Source: Sphingomonas sp. H160509 (GTDB lineage Bacteria > Pseudomonadota > Alphaproteobacteria > Sphingomonadales > Sphingomonadaceae). From it: a stretch of DNA of 64,000 bases. Below are positions 22,055 to 31,796 of the stretch, one piece after another (the stretch's first letter is position 1; each line of letters opens with the position of its first letter). Below the pieces are notes generated by a model that did not search any database, was not told the origin of the DNA, and saw only the letters and a program-made list of their open reading frames with translations. The DNA lies in contig NZ_JAMXSR020000002.1 in NCBI RefSeq assembly GCF_024124765.2, positions 2,096,001 to 2,160,000 of the forward strand, in the 5' to 3' direction. The position numbers and the translations under genes are program-made.

Positions 22055-22640
22055 TTAGTCGCGAGCGAAAATTTCGCTGTTGGGGATCGTTAGGCCGAGC
22101 GAGGGAATGACGAGGTGCAGAGAGGTCGAGAACAACGTCTCGATCCAGCCGCCCTCGATCCGCTGATGAACCGACAACGCTTCGGCATCGACATCGACGA
22201 AGGCGAGCGTGTCGATGGAATCGATCGCGCGGTATTCGTCTCTCTTGACGGTCAGGTCGAAGTGTCGCGTCGAGGGGGGAGAGGATCTCGATTATGACGC
22301 GCGGATCAGACAGGGTTAGATCGTTGGGCTGGTCGCCGGGCGCGCCGCAGTCGATGGTGAGATCGGGGTAGCGCACCGACCGGTCCTGCGTGCGGACTGC
22401 CATGTCGGAGCCGTAGGGTGTGCAGCCTGAGCCGCGCAGGGCAGACCGAACGAACGCGGTCAGGTTCACTTGCACCCGAGAATGCTCGCGGGTGCCGCCG
22501 GCCATCATGCGGATGACGCCGTTGTCGAGTTCGGCCTTCATGTCGGCGCCGAAATCGATCTGGAGGAATTCCTCGGCTGTCAGCAGCCGGTAGTGCGGGT
22601 CGCTCGCCATGTCGGGGACATACGCTGGTTGGGTAGACAA
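22055..22640 (-). CDS. Uma2-family (DUF820) putative endonuclease (frame broken)
   Basis: A restriction-endonuclease-fold protein of the Uma2 family, about 194 residues after repair. Family features are LLTAEEFLQIDFGADMKAEL, the RYPDLTIDC segment with active-site-type Asp, and RVIIEILSPST. One base too many in the six-base run 22275-22280 displaces the C-terminus (DLTVKRDEYRAIDSIDTLAF). The start is uncertain: TTG at 22640 lies within the groEL terminator tract, and ATG at 22610 (MASDPHYR) is a sound alternative. The biological role of this family is unclear. Confidence 0.75.
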
Positions 22641-22670
22641 ACAAAGGGCCGGGGATTGCTCCCCGGCCCT
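22636..22670 (-). terminator. Intrinsic terminator of the groESL operon
   Basis: On the minus strand AGGGCCGGGG pairs with CCCCGGCCCT across a six-base loop, followed by TTTGTTTGTC. It lies about 140 bases after the groEL stop. The region between (22671-22811) holds a small GTAGCCA/TGGCTAC hairpin and no gene. Confidence 0.8.
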
Positions 22671-22811
22671 CTGCTTTGATCGGTGTTTGGCCTGGAACCG
22701 AGCATCGGCGAAGCCGCTGCTTTCGTCGAACGGGATCGGTGGCTTGCGCCGCCGACCCGCCGGCCGTCCTCGGCGAGTCCGTAGCCAGGGTGGCTACGGC
22801 CGCCCTTCGGA

Positions 22812-24536
<1,725 letters not shown>

Positions 24537-24575
24537 TCACGTCAGTAATATCTGACGATGCCGAGCCCGTTGGCG

Positions 24576-24864
24576 TCAGCCAACGATGCCAAGGATGTCC
24601 GATTCCTTCATGATGAGGGAGGTCCTCACCGTCGACCTTGACCTCGGTGCCCGACCATTTGCCGAACAGGATCTTGTCGCCGGTCTTGACGTCGAGCGGG
24701 GTGATCGTGCCGTTCTCGGCGCGAGTGCCGGTGCCGATGGCGACGACTTCGCCTTCCTGCGGCTTTTCCTTGGCGGTGTCGGGGATGATGATGCCGCCAG
24801 CCGTCTTCTCTTCGGCTTCGAGGCGCTTCACCAGCACGCGATCATGCAACGGACGAAAGTTCAT
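24576..24864 (-). CDS. groES: Co-chaperonin GroES (frame broken near 3' end)
   Basis: The 10-kDa heptameric lid for GroEL, 95 residues after repair. It begins [14 protein letters not shown] and carries the mobile loop [14 protein letters not shown]. The frame breaks at the GGG 24617-24619, one base too long; repair gives the conserved end [16 protein letters not shown]. The internal ATG at 24864 is chosen over one nine bases upstream because AAGGAC lies at suitable distance and GroES proteins begin MNxRPLHDR. A broken groES could not be tolerated, so this is strong evidence for sequence error. Confidence 0.96.
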
Positions 24865-24898
24865 GGGGTCCATGTCCTTTTGGATTGTGACAGATTTC

Positions 24899-24923
24899 TG
24901 GCACTCGAGGTTATCGAGTGCCA
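24899..24923. promoter_or_regulatory. CIRCE operator (HrcA binding site) of groESL
   Basis: TGGCACTC, nine bases, GAGTGCCA: a perfect inverted repeat matching the CIRCE consensus core GCACTC-N9-GAGTGC. It lies about 35 bases upstream of the groES start. HrcA bound here represses groESL until heat shock. No hrcA gene is in the window. Confidence 0.93.
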
Positions 24924-25030
24924 ACGGACGGCATATGTGCCTCGGGGTGGCCCATGTCAAAGGTTCCGGGGGGGCGAAATTTTTTCGGACGGGCGTGGTA
25001 TTCGGGCACCTGCGCGTGTTTACCCAAAGG

Positions 25031-25137
25031 ACCACCCCGGCGGAGGCCGGGGCCCAAGTGGCAAGGCTGCAGTAACGGCGCGCATCGCTCCATTAGCGAC
25101 GTTCCCCAACTGGGCCCCGGCCTTCGCCGGGGTGGTG
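25031..25137. repeat. Family A palindromic repeat
   Basis: It has outer arms ACCACCCCGGCGGAGGCCGG and the inverted CCGGCCTTCGCCGGGGTGGT, with inner GTAACGG and CCATTAGC segments. It lies in the 541-base space between groES and sppA, which otherwise holds the CIRCE/promoter region and a family C element. No gene is seen there. Confidence 0.85.
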
Positions 25138-25195
25138 GAATTGGAATGCGCCTGGGCGCTTGCATTCGCGGAGAACAAGGCTGGGCAAACTTTCC

Positions 25196-25302
25196 CTTCT
25201 GCTCCCCTTCCGCTTGCGGGAGGGGTCGGGGGAGGGGGTTTCTCGGGCGGGGTGCCTGTGGGACGCCCCTCCCCTAACCCCCTCCCGCAAGCGGGAGGGG
25301 GA
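25196..25302. repeat. Family C palindromic repeat
   Basis: CTCCCCTTCCGCTTGCGGGAGGGG and CCCCTCCCGCAAGCGGGAGGGG are self-complementary hairpin arms that also pair with each other. The spacer is about 60 bases. It is very similar to the copy at 42964-43072. It lies about 100 bases before sppA. Confidence 0.8.
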
Positions 25303-25405
25303 CTGCGTGGTGGTTGGGGTAGATGGGCGGGCTAGAATGCTTCCTGTGTTGGACGCGTAATACAGGGCATTTACCTGTGCGCCCCGTTGCTCTAGCTCTC
25401 GTCCC

Positions 25406-27351
25406 ATGACCGATACCGCTGCGCCGTCCTACGCCCCCCTCCTATGTCGACCCTGCCCGCCCGCCGCGGCGGAAATGGCGGCTCGTGCGGGGCGTGTGGA
25501 AGTTCCTCGTCGCGATCAAGGACGCGCTCGTCCTGATCGCGATGCTGTTGTTCTTCGGGCTGATCTTCGCGGCGCTCAATGCGCGGCAGAGCACGACGGC
25601 GATCAAGGACGGCGCGCTGGTGCTCGACCTCAACGGCTCGATCGTCGAGCAGCCCGAGGAACAGGCCGCGTTCGCAGCACTGTCGGGGCAAAGCCGGACG
25701 CGGCAGTTTCGCCTGCGCGATGTGGTCCGCTCGATCGACACCGCACGCACCGATGCGCGTGTGAAAGTGGTCGTGCTAGATCTCGACAGCTTCGGCGGCG
25801 CATATCCGGCAGCCCTCGGCGAAGTCGGCGATGCGCTGGCGCGGGTGCGGGCGAGCGGCAAGCCGGTGCTGGCTTACGCAACCGCGTACACCGATGGCGG
25901 CTATCGCCTCGCAGCGAACGCGAGCGAGATCTGGGTCAACCCGCTGGGTGGCACGATCTTCATGGGGCCGGGCGGCAACCAGCTCTATTACAAGGGCCTG
26001 ATCGACAAGCTCGGCGTCAACGCACACGTCTATCGCGTCGGCCGCTACAAGTCGTTCGTCGAGCCCTACACGCGGGCGGACCAGAGCGACGACGCGCGCG
26101 CCGCCAGCACCGCGCTGTACGGGACGCTGTTCGCGCAGTGGCGCGAGGCCGTCGCGAAGGCCCGCCCCAAGGCGCAGATCGCGCAGTTCATGACCGCGCC
26201 CGACAAGGTGATCCCTCGCGTCTAACGGCAACATCGCAGAGGCGAATTTGCGCGCGGGCATCGTCGACAAGCTCGGCGACCGGATCAGCTTCGGGCGGCG
26301 CGTGGCGGAATATGCTGGCAGCGACGCCACCAAGCCGGCGGGCAACTACACCGCGATCAAGTACGACGCGTGGGTAAAGGCCAACCCCCTCCCCACCGCG
26401 GGCGATTCGATCGGTGTGCTGACCATCGCCGGCGAGATCGTCGATGGCGAGAGCGGCCCCGGCAAGGCGGCGGGCAAGACGATCGAGAAGGCGGTGCTCG
26501 ACGGGCTCGCCAAGAAGACGCTGAAGGCGCTGGTGGTGCGCGTCGATTCGCCCGGTGGATCGGTGATGGCGTCGGAGCAGATCCGGCTCGCGATCCTCGA
26601 GGCCAAGCGGCAGAAGCTCCCCGTCGTCGTGTCGATGGGCGGACTCGCGGCTAGCGGCGGTTACTGGGTGTCGACGCCGGCCGACGTAATCTTTGCCGAG
26701 CCCGGCACGATCACCGGCTCGATCGGTATTTTCGGGGTGATCCCGACCTTCGAGAACGCGCTCGCCAAGATCGGCGTGACCAGCGACGGGGTGAAGACCA
26801 CGCCGCTTTCGGGCCAGCCCGACATCACCGGCGGCACCACGCCGATGTTCGACGCGATCGCGCAGGCAGGGATCGAGAACGGCTATCGCCAGTTCGTCTC
26901 GCGCGTCGCGGCATCGCGGAAAATGACGCCGGCGCGTGTGGATGAGATCGGCCAGGGACGCGTCTGGGATGGCGGCACCGCGCGCCAGATCGGGCTGGTC
27001 GACCGGTTCGGCACGTTGCAGGACGCGATCGACGAGGCCGCCAAGCGCGCCAAGCTCGATCCGGCGAAGGTGCATGCCGAGTATCTGGAGAAGAAGCCGG
27101 GCTTCCTCGCGACGATCGCGCAGGATTTCGGCACTGATGGCGACGATGATGCAGGTGGTGGCGATGCGTTCGCGCATGTCGCGGCGGACCGGCGCCAGAT
27201 GCTCGCGCGCGCCGTGGGCGACATGAAGCGGCTGGCGACGTCGGGCTCGATCCAGGTCCGCTGCCTGGAGTGCGGCGGGATGGGCCCCACGACCGCGGGC
27301 ATCGGCGACGCCAAGCTGCTCGATCTGCTGCTGGCGCGGATCGGGTTCTGA
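25406..27351 (+). CDS. sppA: Signal peptide peptidase SppA, 67-kDa type (two frame breaks)
   Basis: Membrane-bound serine peptidase that degrades cleaved signal peptides, 647 residues after repair. An N-terminal helix (LVLIAMLLFFGLIFAAL) precedes two tandem peptidase_S49 domains. The catalytic Lys is in RVGRYKSFVEPYTRADQS of the first repeat, and the nucleophile Ser in GGLAASGGYWVS of the second. Frame breaks are at the C6 run 25434-25439 and the CCC 26213-26215, each one base long; the second would otherwise stop translation at VIPRV. The stop shares a base with the next start (TGATG). Confidence 0.93.
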
Positions 27352-27962
27352 TGGTGGTCCCGACGTCTCGCGCCGCAACTGGCAACGGCGGCGGGATCGT
27401 CATCCGGGCGGCGGTGCCCGAGGACGCGGCGTCGATCGCGGCGATCTATGCGCCGCACGTGCTGGTCGGGACGGTGTCGTTCGAGACCGAGGCGCCCGAT
27501 GCGCGGCAGATGCGCGCGCGGATGGCGGCGTCGGACGGGCTGTACCCGTGGCTGGTCGCGACGATCAGGGTGGAGGGCGGCACCGAGGGTGGCGTGCTGG
27601 CCTACGCCTATGCCTCGGCGTTCCACAAGCGCGAGGCGTACCGGTTCGCGTGCGAGACCACGGTGTATGTCGCGGACGCGGCGCAGCGACAGGGTGCAGG
27701 GCGACTGTTGTACGAGGCGCTGATCGATACGCTGCGGGCTCAGGGGTTTACGCAGGCGATCGGGGCGATTGCGCTGCCGAACGATTCTTCGATCAAGCTG
27801 CATGAGGCGGTCGGGTTCCGCCGGGCGGGGGTGTACCGCGAGGTCGGGTACAAGAACGGGCAGTGGATCGATGTCGGGCATTGGCAGTGTGAGTTGAACG
27901 AACCGGCGGTGCCGCCGGTGGAGCCGAAGCGGTTTGCGGATGTTGGGGTTGTGCGGGGGTAA
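27351..27962 (+). CDS. GNAT acetyltransferase, phosphinothricin acetyltransferase-like
   Basis: A 203-residue Gcn5-type N-acetyltransferase. The fold is readable: IVIRAAVPEDAASIAAIYAPHV at the start, VSFETEAP, then the acetyl-CoA segment YVADAAQRQGAGRLLYEAL (with Q-x-x-G-x-G/A) and LPNDSSIKLHEAVGFRRAGVYREVGYKNGQWIDV. This C-terminus is typical of Pat/Bar-like enzymes that acetylate amino groups of phosphinothricin or methionine derivatives. The natural substrate is unknown. It is coupled to sppA by overlap. Confidence 0.85.
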   Translation: MVVPTSRAATGNGGGIVIRAAVPEDAASIAAIYAPHVLVGTVSFETEAPDARQMRARMAASDGLYPWLVATIRVEGGTEGGVLAYAYASAFHKREAYRFACETTVYVADAAQRQGAGRLLYEALIDTLRAQGFTQAIGAIALPNDSSIKLHEAVGFRRAGVYREVGYKNGQWIDVGHWQCELNEPAVPPVEPKRFADVGVVRG

Positions 27963-28018
27963 AGCCTTCCTTGGGGTGGCATTGACCGTCGTCGGAGTGG
28001 CGAACCCTGGCGGAGGCC

Positions 28019-28123
28019 ACCACCCCGGCGAAGGCCGGGGCCCAGTTGGGGAACGTCGCTGACGTGCGCTGCGCTCCGTTACTCCAACCTTTCCAACTGG
28101 GCCCCGGCCTTCGCCGGGGTGGT
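28019..28123. repeat. Family A palindromic repeat
   Basis: Outer arms ACCACCCCGGCGAAGGCCGG and CCGGCCTTCGCCGGGGTGGT pair perfectly. Together with the family B copy at 28231 it fills the 342-base space between the convergent GNAT and TRIC genes; no gene is seen there. Confidence 0.87.
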
Positions 28124-28230
28124 TTGGGGTGTTGGGTAGTGCTTTGCCAACCGACGGAGACCAGCCTCAGCATCAGAACGAGTAAGAGCGGGTCGTCCGT
28201 TCAAGTCCAACCACCAGCACTCCCCTCCTT

Positions 28231-28284
28231 GTTCTCCCGCGAAGGCGGGAGCCCAGACTGGGTCCCCGCCTTCGCGGGGACACA
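28231..28284. repeat. Family B palindromic repeat
   Basis: Two hairpin arms, CTCCCGCGAAGGCGGGAG and GTCCCCGCCTTCGCGGGGAC, sit around CCCAGACTGG. It ends shortly before the TRIC gene stop. Confidence 0.85.
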
Positions 28285-28304
28285 AACTGTTAGCGCGCGC
28301 GAAG

Positions 28305-28943
28305 TTAGCGGCGTCCACCATACGCAGGCAGCGCCAGATGAAAGCGAATCGCGGCCGCCCTCAACGTGAACCCTGCACTCGCCGCGATCACCGCCGCCAA
28401 GGCAAGCGGCACGCCCAGCAACACCAGCCCGACATAACTCGCCGCCGCGAGCGCCGCTGCGGTCACGTACAATTCCGGCCGCATTAGGATCGACGGCTCT
28501 CCCGCGAGCACGTCGCGGATGATACCGCCGACGCACGCCGTCATCACCCCCATCAGCGCCGCCGGTACCGGCGGCACGCCGTAGCCGAGCGCCTTCGCCG
28601 CGCCGTACACCGCATACGCTGCCAGCCCGACCGCATCGAACCAGCCGAGCGCCTCGTCCTTCCACCAGCGCTCGGGCGTCACCCAGATCAGCAGCGCCAC
28701 GCCCAGGCACATGCTCGCCGCCCGCGCGTCGTGGACCCAGAACACCGGCGCGCCGATCAGCAGGTCGCGCACGGTGCCGCCGCCGACGCCGGTGATCAGC
28801 CCGAAGAACACGAGCGTCACGAACGTCTGGCCTCGCTTGGCGGCCGCCAGCGCACCTGAAGCGGCGAACACGGCCAAGCCCGCGAGGTCGAACCACGGCG
28901 CGGCGACGGGCAGGATCTCGACGGGCAAGGGCACGGGCAACAT
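28305..28943 (-). CDS. TRIC cation channel family (UPF0126) membrane protein
   Basis: A 212-residue protein built of two repeated three-helix units, each with a glycine-rich motif: GLITGVGGGTVRDLLIG in the first and VMTACVGGIIRDVLAGE in the second. These GG-xx-RD motifs define the bacterial trimeric intracellular cation channel family. It probably conducts K+ or other monovalent cations across the inner membrane. Trp/Ala-rich helices account for seven spans. The ATG at 28943 is chosen because residues upstream do not look membrane-like. It is convergent with the acetyltransferase gene. Confidence 0.85.
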   Translation of the reverse strand: MLPVPLPVEILPVAAPWFDLAGLAVFAASGALAAAKRGQTFVTLVFFGLITGVGGGTVRDLLIGAPVFWVHDARAASMCLGVALLIWVTPERWWKDEALGWFDAVGLAAYAVYGAAKALGYGVPPVPAALMGVMTACVGGIIRDVLAGEPSILMRPELYVTAAALAAASYVGLVLLGVPLALAAVIAASAGFTLRAAAIRFHLALPAYGGRR

Positions 28944-29140
28944 CGCGGCGGCGTAACCGGCCTGCCATCCAGCGTAAAGCGGGACCGCGGAATGACGTCG
29001 CTCGTGCCGAAAACGCAGTGGCTCGAATACCGGCAGCGAAGATGAACGCCAGCATGAACGCGGTGTTGTTTTCGGTTCATGCAACTGGCGGTATAGGGAC
29101 ATCGTTACATCAGCAGATCAATTCACTAGGGAGTTACACG

Positions 29141-29446
29141 ATGCGTAAGTTCGTTCTGGCCATGGGCCTCAGCGCAATGGTCCTGCCGACCGTCCTCGTT
29201 CCCGTGTCGGCCGCCGATGCGCGCGATCGTCGCGAATGGCGTGGTCGTGACGGTCGGGTCTATTGCAAGAAGAACAACGGCACGACCGGCACGATCATCG
29301 GCGGCGTCGGCGGCGCATTGCTCGGTCGCACGGTCGACACCCGCGGCGACCGCACGGTCGGCACGCTGGGCGGCGCAGTCCTCGGCGGTCTCGCTGGTCG
29401 CGCGATCGACAAGGGCACGAGCAACAACAACCGTCGTTGCCGCTGA
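29141..29446 (+). CDS. Glycine-zipper 2TM domain protein
   Basis: A 101-residue protein with a signal peptide (MRKFVLAMGLSAMVLPTVLV, probable cut after VSAADA) and a glycine zipper built from TGTIIGGVGGALLGRTVD and VGTLGGAVLGGLAGRAIDKG. Such proteins sit in or near the outer membrane and are often stress-induced; exact function is unknown. AGGGAG supports the ATG. It is followed by a strong intrinsic terminator, so it is probably monocistronic. Confidence 0.85.
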   Translation: MRKFVLAMGLSAMVLPTVLVPVSAADARDRREWRGRDGRVYCKKNNGTTGTIIGGVGGALLGRTVDTRGDRTVGTLGGAVLGGLAGRAIDKGTSNNNRRCR

Positions 29447-29498
29447 CACTCATCGGCTAAATCAATGCCGCTATTTCGGTAGTTGCGCGTTGTGGAAG

Positions 29499-29528
29499 GG
29501 CGTCGTGGGAAACCGCGGCGCCTTTTTT
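29499..29528 (+). terminator. Intrinsic terminator after glycine-zipper gene
   Basis: GGCGTCGTGG pairs with CCGCGGCGCC (two G-U pairs) around a GAAA loop, followed by six T. It is a textbook Rho-independent terminator on the plus strand, about 50 bases after the stop. Confidence 0.9.
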
Positions 29529-29552
29529 CTTGTCCGATGAAGGATCAAAACG

Positions 29553-29981
29553 ATGACCACACGCAGCGGTTCGGCAAAGTATGAAGGCCTCGGCAAGAGC
29601 GGCAAGGGCCATGTCTCGACCCAGTCGGGCGTGCTGTCCGACAGCCCGTACGGCTTCAACACGCGGTTCGAGAACGAGCCCGGCACCAACCCCGAGGAGC
29701 TGATCGCGGCCGCGCATGCATCGTGCTTCACGATGGCGCTGAGCTTCGCGCTCGCCGGCAAGGGGTATGAGGCGGGGACGCTCGAGACGTCCGCCAAGGT
29801 GACGCTTGACAAGGATGGCGACGGGTTCAAGATCACCAAGTCGGCGCTGACGCTGAACGCCAAGGTCGATGGCATCTCGAAGGAAGAGTTCGAGGCGATC
29901 GCCGCGGACGCCAAGGCGAACTGCCCGGTTTCGAAGGTACTCAACGCCGAGATCACGCTGGAGCATAATCTCGCCGCATAA
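29553..29981 (+). CDS. osmC: OsmC-family peroxiredoxin
   Basis: A thiol-dependent peroxidase of 142 residues that detoxifies organic hydroperoxides. The two redox cysteines are in AAHASCFTMALSFAL (near 60) and AKANCPVSKVLNAEI (near 126), with the OsmC start features GSAKYEGLGKSGKGHVSTQSG and GTNPEELIAA. The GTNPEEL form favours OsmC over Ohr. It is a stand-alone gene with terminators on both sides. Confidence 0.9.
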   Translation: MTTRSGSAKYEGLGKSGKGHVSTQSGVLSDSPYGFNTRFENEPGTNPEELIAAAHASCFTMALSFALAGKGYEAGTLETSAKVTLDKDGDGFKITKSALTLNAKVDGISKEEFEAIAADAKANCPVSKVLNAEITLEHNLAA

Positions 29982-30006
29982 CCGCGGGTAATTATCGCAA
30001 TCAGGA

Positions 30007-30036
30007 GGGCCCGGTGGAAACGCCGGGGCCCTTCTT
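30007..30036 (+). terminator. Probable terminator after osmC
   Basis: GGGCCCGG pairs with CCGGGGCCC (one bulged base) around a loop of about eight bases, then TTCTTG. It serves osmC and may also end the convergent small gene. Confidence 0.7.
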
Positions 30037-30039
30037 GCG

Positions 30040-30261
30040 TCAGATGATGCCGCCGCCGAGACTGAGGCGGAGCGCGAAGATGATGATCAGGACGATGTTG
30101 AGATTGCGGCCGCCGCTGCTCGACGACAGCGCGCCGACCGCGGCGCCGACGATGCCGATCGGGATGACGAGCCAGTTCATCCAGCCGAGCAGCGGGATGA
30201 ACGCGACGAGGCCTAGCACCAGGGTGACGAGGCCGATGAGGATCGAGACGATGTTCAGCAT
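30040..30261 (-). CDS. Small membrane protein, 73 residues, unknown function
   Basis: Three hydrophobic segments are visible: VSILIGLVTLVLGLVAFIPLL, WLVIPIGIVGAAVGALSS and LNIVLIIIFALRLSLGGGII. The overall pattern resembles short DUF-type membrane proteins common in sphingomonads. There is no catalytic motif. It is convergent with osmC. Confidence 0.6.
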   Translation of the reverse strand: MLNIVSILIGLVTLVLGLVAFIPLLGWMNWLVIPIGIVGAAVGALSSSSGGRNLNIVLIIIFALRLSLGGGII

Positions 30262-30363
30262 AGAGTGAACATGGCGAGTCGCATGGGTTCGGGCAAGATC
30301 GGCGTCACGCGCTCGACTCGGGACATGCGGAAAACGCTTTCTTCACCGTCTTTCGCGCATAGG

Positions 30364-31103
30364 ATGGCGGTGATGAGTTTTCCCCCTGCGCCCCGCCCCT
30401 GATCCTTTTGCCGCTTGCGCTGGCCGCGTGCGACCGGTCGTCGACCGACCAGCAGGATCTCAACAGCCTCGATGCCGAGCTAACCAACGGCGCGGTGCGC
30501 GATCCGGCGCTGACGTCGTCGCTGGGGGGAGATCATGGTCGATCCGCGGCTGGCGCAGTCGTCGAACACCGATGCGGTGCGGCCACCGCCTCGGCCGGAT
30601 AGTGGCGCAGTGCCGCCGGAAGGTCCGCTCAAGGCCGATCCGGTCGATCCGCGGACGCTGAAGCGCGCGCCGACGGCGTCGAACGACTGTCCGGAGTGCA
30701 AGACCGCGAACGGTGCGCTGACGCTGGGGGCATTGGCGGAGCGGCAGACGACGCCGAATGCGGGAGTCTGTGCGCAGAAGATCGGCTATTCGGCGGGGTG
30801 GGCGAACCGGTTGCCGGCGGACCTGCCGCTGTATCCGGCCGCGCGGCTGACCGAGGCTGCGGGGGCGGATCGCGACGGGTGTCGGTTGCGCGTGGTGAGT
30901 TTTGCGAGCGCTGCGCCGATGCAGAAGATGCTCGACTGGTATTTTACGAAGGCGACCGCGGCGGGGTATTCGGCTGGGCATAGCACGGACGGCAAGCAGC
31001 ATGTGCTGGGCGGGGTTCGGGGAACGACGCTTATGTGGTGTATGTGACGGCGCGGGCTGGTGGCGGGAGCGATGTGGATCTGGTTTCCAACGCCGGGCGG
31101 TGA
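30364..31103 (+). CDS. Putative lipoprotein, unknown function (three frame breaks)
   Basis: After repair it has 246 residues, starting MAVMSFPPAPRPLILL and reaching a lipobox-like LALAACDR, so it is a predicted lipoprotein. The mature part is Pro/Asp-rich, then has SNDCPECKTANGAL, CAQKIGYSAGWANRLPADLPLYP and GCRLRVVSFASAAPMQKMLDWYF. Breaks are at 30396-30399 (one base short), 30524-30529 (one long) and 31019-31022 (one short or two long). The repaired end DAYVVYVTARAGGGSDV stops at 31101. No family is recognised, but the MQKMLDWYFTKA part resembles a common lipoprotein tail that compares fall-off pseudo-pilin-like domains only weakly. Confidence 0.65.
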
Positions 31104-31120
31104 GTTCGCCAGCTAGAGGC

Positions 31121-31229
31121 ACCACCCCGGCGGAGGCCGGGGCCCAATTGGAAAGGCTGATGTAATTGAGCGCCGTGCTCCGTTAGCGACGTCCCCCAAT
31201 TGGGCCCCGGCCTTCGCCGGGGTGGTGGT
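31121..31229. repeat. Family A palindromic repeat
   Basis: ACCACCCCGGCGGAGGCCGG and CCGGCCTTCGCCGGGGTGGT arms surround an inner part with CCGTTAGCG. It shares the 318-base gap before crcB with a family B element; no gene and no fluoride riboswitch were recognised there. Confidence 0.85.
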
Positions 31230-31260
31230 GTGTTGGGGTGGCGTCGTTTTCCCTCTCCTT

Positions 31261-31314
31261 GTTCTCCCGCGAAGGCGGGAGCCCAGACTGGGTCCCCGCC
31301 TTCGCGGGGAAACA
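31261..31314. repeat. Family B palindromic repeat
   Basis: CTCCCGCGAAGGCGGGAG and TCCCCGCCTTCGCGGGGA arms sit around CCCAGACTGGG. It is nearly identical to the copy at 28231-28284. Confidence 0.85.
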
Positions 31315-31421
31315 CTTTGGGACAGGCTCGCACGATGATCTCGAAGTAACCCTGACGAAGCGCACACCCCTACCTCCAACCCCACCTTTCCGTTTTGCCC
31401 AATTCACGCTAGGGCGCGAGA

Positions 31422-31796
31422 ATGCTTCCCCTTCTCTATGTCATGGTCGGTGGTGCGGTCGGATCCGGCGCGCGCTATCTGACTGGCCGCGCGATGCTGT
31501 CGTTGCTCGGCCCCGACTATCCCTTTGGTACGCTTGCCGTGAATTTGATCGGTGGGTTGCTGATGGGGGTGCTGGTTGGCGTGCTTGCCCGCAATACCGC
31601 TGCGGAAACGTGGCGGCTGTTGCTCGGCGTAGGCGTATTGGGGGGATTCACGACGTTTTCGGCGTTCTCGCTGGACGTCGTCACGATGATCGAGCGAGGC
31701 GCGATCGGCGTCGCGTTCGGGTATGTTTTGGTGTCGGTGATCGGTTCGGTCGCCGCGTTGTTCGCGGGTCTCTCCGCAGTAAGGGCCGTCGCATGA
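31422..31796 (+). CDS. crcB: Fluoride efflux channel CrcB/Fluc
   Basis: A 124-residue four-helix membrane protein that exports fluoride as a dual-topology dimer. Family sequences are GGAVGSGARYLTGR, FGTLAVNLIGGLLMG (with the channel Asn) and GVLGGFTTFSAFSLD (the central TTFS motif). The stop overlaps the rluC start as ATGA, so the two are coupled. No upstream fluoride riboswitch was recognised. Confidence 0.93.
   Translation: MLPLLYVMVGGAVGSGARYLTGRAMLSLLGPDYPFGTLAVNLIGGLLMGVLVGVLARNTAAETWRLLLGVGVLGGFTTFSAFSLDVVTMIERGAIGVAFGYVLVSVIGSVAALFAGLSAVRAVA

Noticed and set aside
22055-22640. The Uma2 protein as a mobile-element nuclease
   Set aside because: Uma2/DUF820 genes are scattered in many chromosomes and nothing mobile surrounds it.
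31320-31421. A fluoride riboswitch before crcB
   Set aside because: I could not find the crcB-motif fold; the region is mostly palindromic repeat and a short leader.
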